DNA from: JBCCAG01 sp050330955
GTDB taxonomy: Bacteria; Cyanobacteriota; Cyanobacteriia; CAKZMO01
DNA: 15,616 nt
Reading direction: 5' to 3'
NCBI GenBank assembly: GCA_050330955.1
Contig: JBHJHJ010000168.1
Location: forward strand, 1-15,616
The notes under the pieces were generated by a model, which was not told the DNA's origin, did no database searches, and saw only the letters and a list, made by a program, of their open reading frames with translations. Position 1 is the first letter of the stretch. Each line of letters begins with the position of its first letter. Positions 14,646 to 15,616 of the stretch are shown here, piece by piece. A program made the position numbers and the translations under genes.

Positions 14646-15616
14646 ATGTCTACTTCAATCCCCGTCTTCCTCGTCACCAAAACCCAAGTTCAAGAGCAGT
14701 ATAAGGACCATCCTTGGGTGCAGGCCTCACAGTTTAAGGGCGATGCGGGGAGCCACTGCCTGATTCCCAGCGCGAGCGGCGCCATAGACAAGGTGTTGGT
14801 GGGTCGCCCGGATGGGTTTGATCCCTGGGTTTTGGGAGGCCTAGCCCAAAGCCTGCCCCCCCAGCAGTATCATTTGGCCGACGAGCTGCCCCCCCAGGAG
14901 GCGACGATGTTGAGCCTGGGCTGGCAAGCGGGGCAGTACCGCTTCGACACCTACAAGCAGTCCTCCCGACCTAGCGCGCCTGAGCTGAAGATTCCTGAGG
15001 CAGGCGATCGCGATTATATTAAGGTCACTGCAGAAGCGATCGCCCTAGTGCGCGACCTGATCAATACCCCTGCCGGTGACATGGGCCCAGAGCAGCTAGA
15101 GCAGCGGGCCAATGGGGTGGCCGAGTCCTGCGGGGCAGCATTCGCGGTGATTCGGGGGGAGGACCTGCTGGCACAAAACTATCCGCTGATTCACGCGGTG
15201 GGGCGGGCCAGCGAACAGGCGCCTCGCCTAATCGACCTGCGCTGGGGAGACCCGAGCCACCCTAAGGTCACCCTGGTGGGTAAAGGGGTTTGCTTTGACA
15301 CCGGCGGGCTGAACATGAAATCCTCCAGCGGCATGAAGCTGATGAAGAAGGACATGGGAGGTGCGGCCCAAACCCTAGGCCTAGCTTCAATGGTGATGGC
15401 CCTGAAGCTGCCGGTGCGGCTGCGGCTGCTGATTCCAGCGGTGGAGAACAGCGTTGCCGGTAACGCCACCCACCCCTACGACGTCCTGCCCTCGCGCAAA
15501 GGCATTACGGTGGAGATTGGCAACACTGACGCAGAGGGGCGGCTGGTGCTGGCCGATGCGCTATGGGAAGCCAGCGCCGAATCGCCCCAGCTGCTGGTGG
15601 ACTGCGCCACCCTCAC
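14646..15616 (+). CDS. M17-family leucyl aminopeptidase (3' partial)
   Basis: Translation from the ATG at 14646 gives 323 residues before the window edge, so the C-terminus is missing. It is a cytosolic metallo-aminopeptidase of family M17. Two metal-binding motifs are complete: VGKGVCFDTGGLNMKS (Lys213, Asp218) with KLMKKDMGG (Asp236), and NTDAEGRL (Asp295, Glu297, Arg299). The GMKLMKKDMGGAA variant and the short N-terminal domain resemble the roughly 450-residue 'leucyl aminopeptidase family protein' group more than canonical PepA. The N-terminal region, about 1-125, is divergent, as usual for the family. It would release N-terminal residues from peptides in protein turnover. It is divergent from the MRJP-like gene and has two internal HIP1 sites. 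Confidence 0.93.
   Translation, partial: MSTSIPVFLVTKTQVQEQYKDHPWVQASQFKGDAGSHCLIPSASGAIDKVLVGRPDGFDPWVLGGLAQSLPPQQYHLADELPPQEATMLSLGWQAGQYRFDTYKQSSRPSAPELKIPEAGDRDYIKVTAEAIALVRDLINTPAGDMGPEQLEQRANGVAESCGAAFAVIRGEDLLAQNYPLIHAVGRASEQAPRLIDLRWGDPSHPKVTLVGKGVCFDTGGLNMKSSSGMKLMKKDMGGAAQTLGLASMVMALKLPVRLRLLIPAVENSVAGNATHPYDVLPSRKGITVEIGNTDAEGRLVLADALWEASAESPQLLVDCATL

Larger units (their letters stand above)
314..15043. repeat. HIP1 palindromes (GCGATCGC) scattered through the window
   Basis: I count about 23 copies, for example at 314, 813, 2289, 2477, 2702, 5942, 10587, 12864 and 15036. This is far above chance and is a hallmark of many cyanobacterial genomes. They lie within and between genes. 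The longest free stretch is 5950 to about 8424, covering the start of rfbG, rfbF, the rfbF upstream region and the broken ABC gene. Confidence 0.9.

Noticed and set aside
14492..14680. Small minus-strand ORF upstream of the MRJP-like gene
   Set aside because: It overlaps the aminopeptidase start and the divergent promoter and has no recognisable features.

Overview
The window looks like chromosomal DNA of a cyanobacterium, probably a GC-rich filamentous lineage. The palindrome GCGATCGC (HIP1) occurs about 23 times in 15.6 kb. A cyanobacterial-type AbrB regulator (cyAbrB) is present, and several genes resemble proteins I know mainly from cyanobacteria. Species cannot be assigned from this sequence alone.

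Layout from left to right. (1) 1-3315 (+): a very large membrane protein, cut by the left edge, with a YIP1-like membrane N-terminus and an alpha/beta-hydrolase-like core with a plausible Ser-Asp-His triad. (2) 3363-7299 (-): a four-gene CDP-deoxysugar cassette, in transcription order rfbF (glucose-1-phosphate cytidylyltransferase), rfbG (CDP-glucose 4,6-dehydratase), an RmlC-type epimerase, and a Rossmann plus SAF-domain oxidoreductase. (3) 7562-8326 (-): an orphan GlnQ-type ABC ATPase broken by one in-frame amber codon. (4) 8480-9856 (-): guanine deaminase. (5) 10226-10576 (+): cyAbrB, then 10659-11186 (+), an unrecognised protein. (6) 11179-11946 (-): a SAM-dependent methyltransferase with a decayed IS630-family transposase fragment against its 5' end. 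(7) 12164-12388: an array of short degenerate dyads with a period near 21 bp, in front of nadC (12444-13349, +). (8) 13361-14491 (-): a secreted MRJP/Yellow-like protein, divergent from an M17 leucyl aminopeptidase (14646 to the right edge, +), which is cut by the window end.

The sugar cassette is the only clear multi-gene pathway. It should convert glucose-1-phosphate to CDP-4-keto-6-deoxyglucose and then to an epimerised and/or redox-modified product, probably for a surface glycan. The other genes are mostly single housekeeping or accessory genes without an operon. The least explained items are the dyad array before nadC, the interrupted ABC ATPase, the SAF-domain enzyme at the end of the sugar cassette, and the large membrane hydrolase-like protein. 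No CRISPR array, rRNA, tRNA, integrase or recognisable defence or toxin-antitoxin system was seen.
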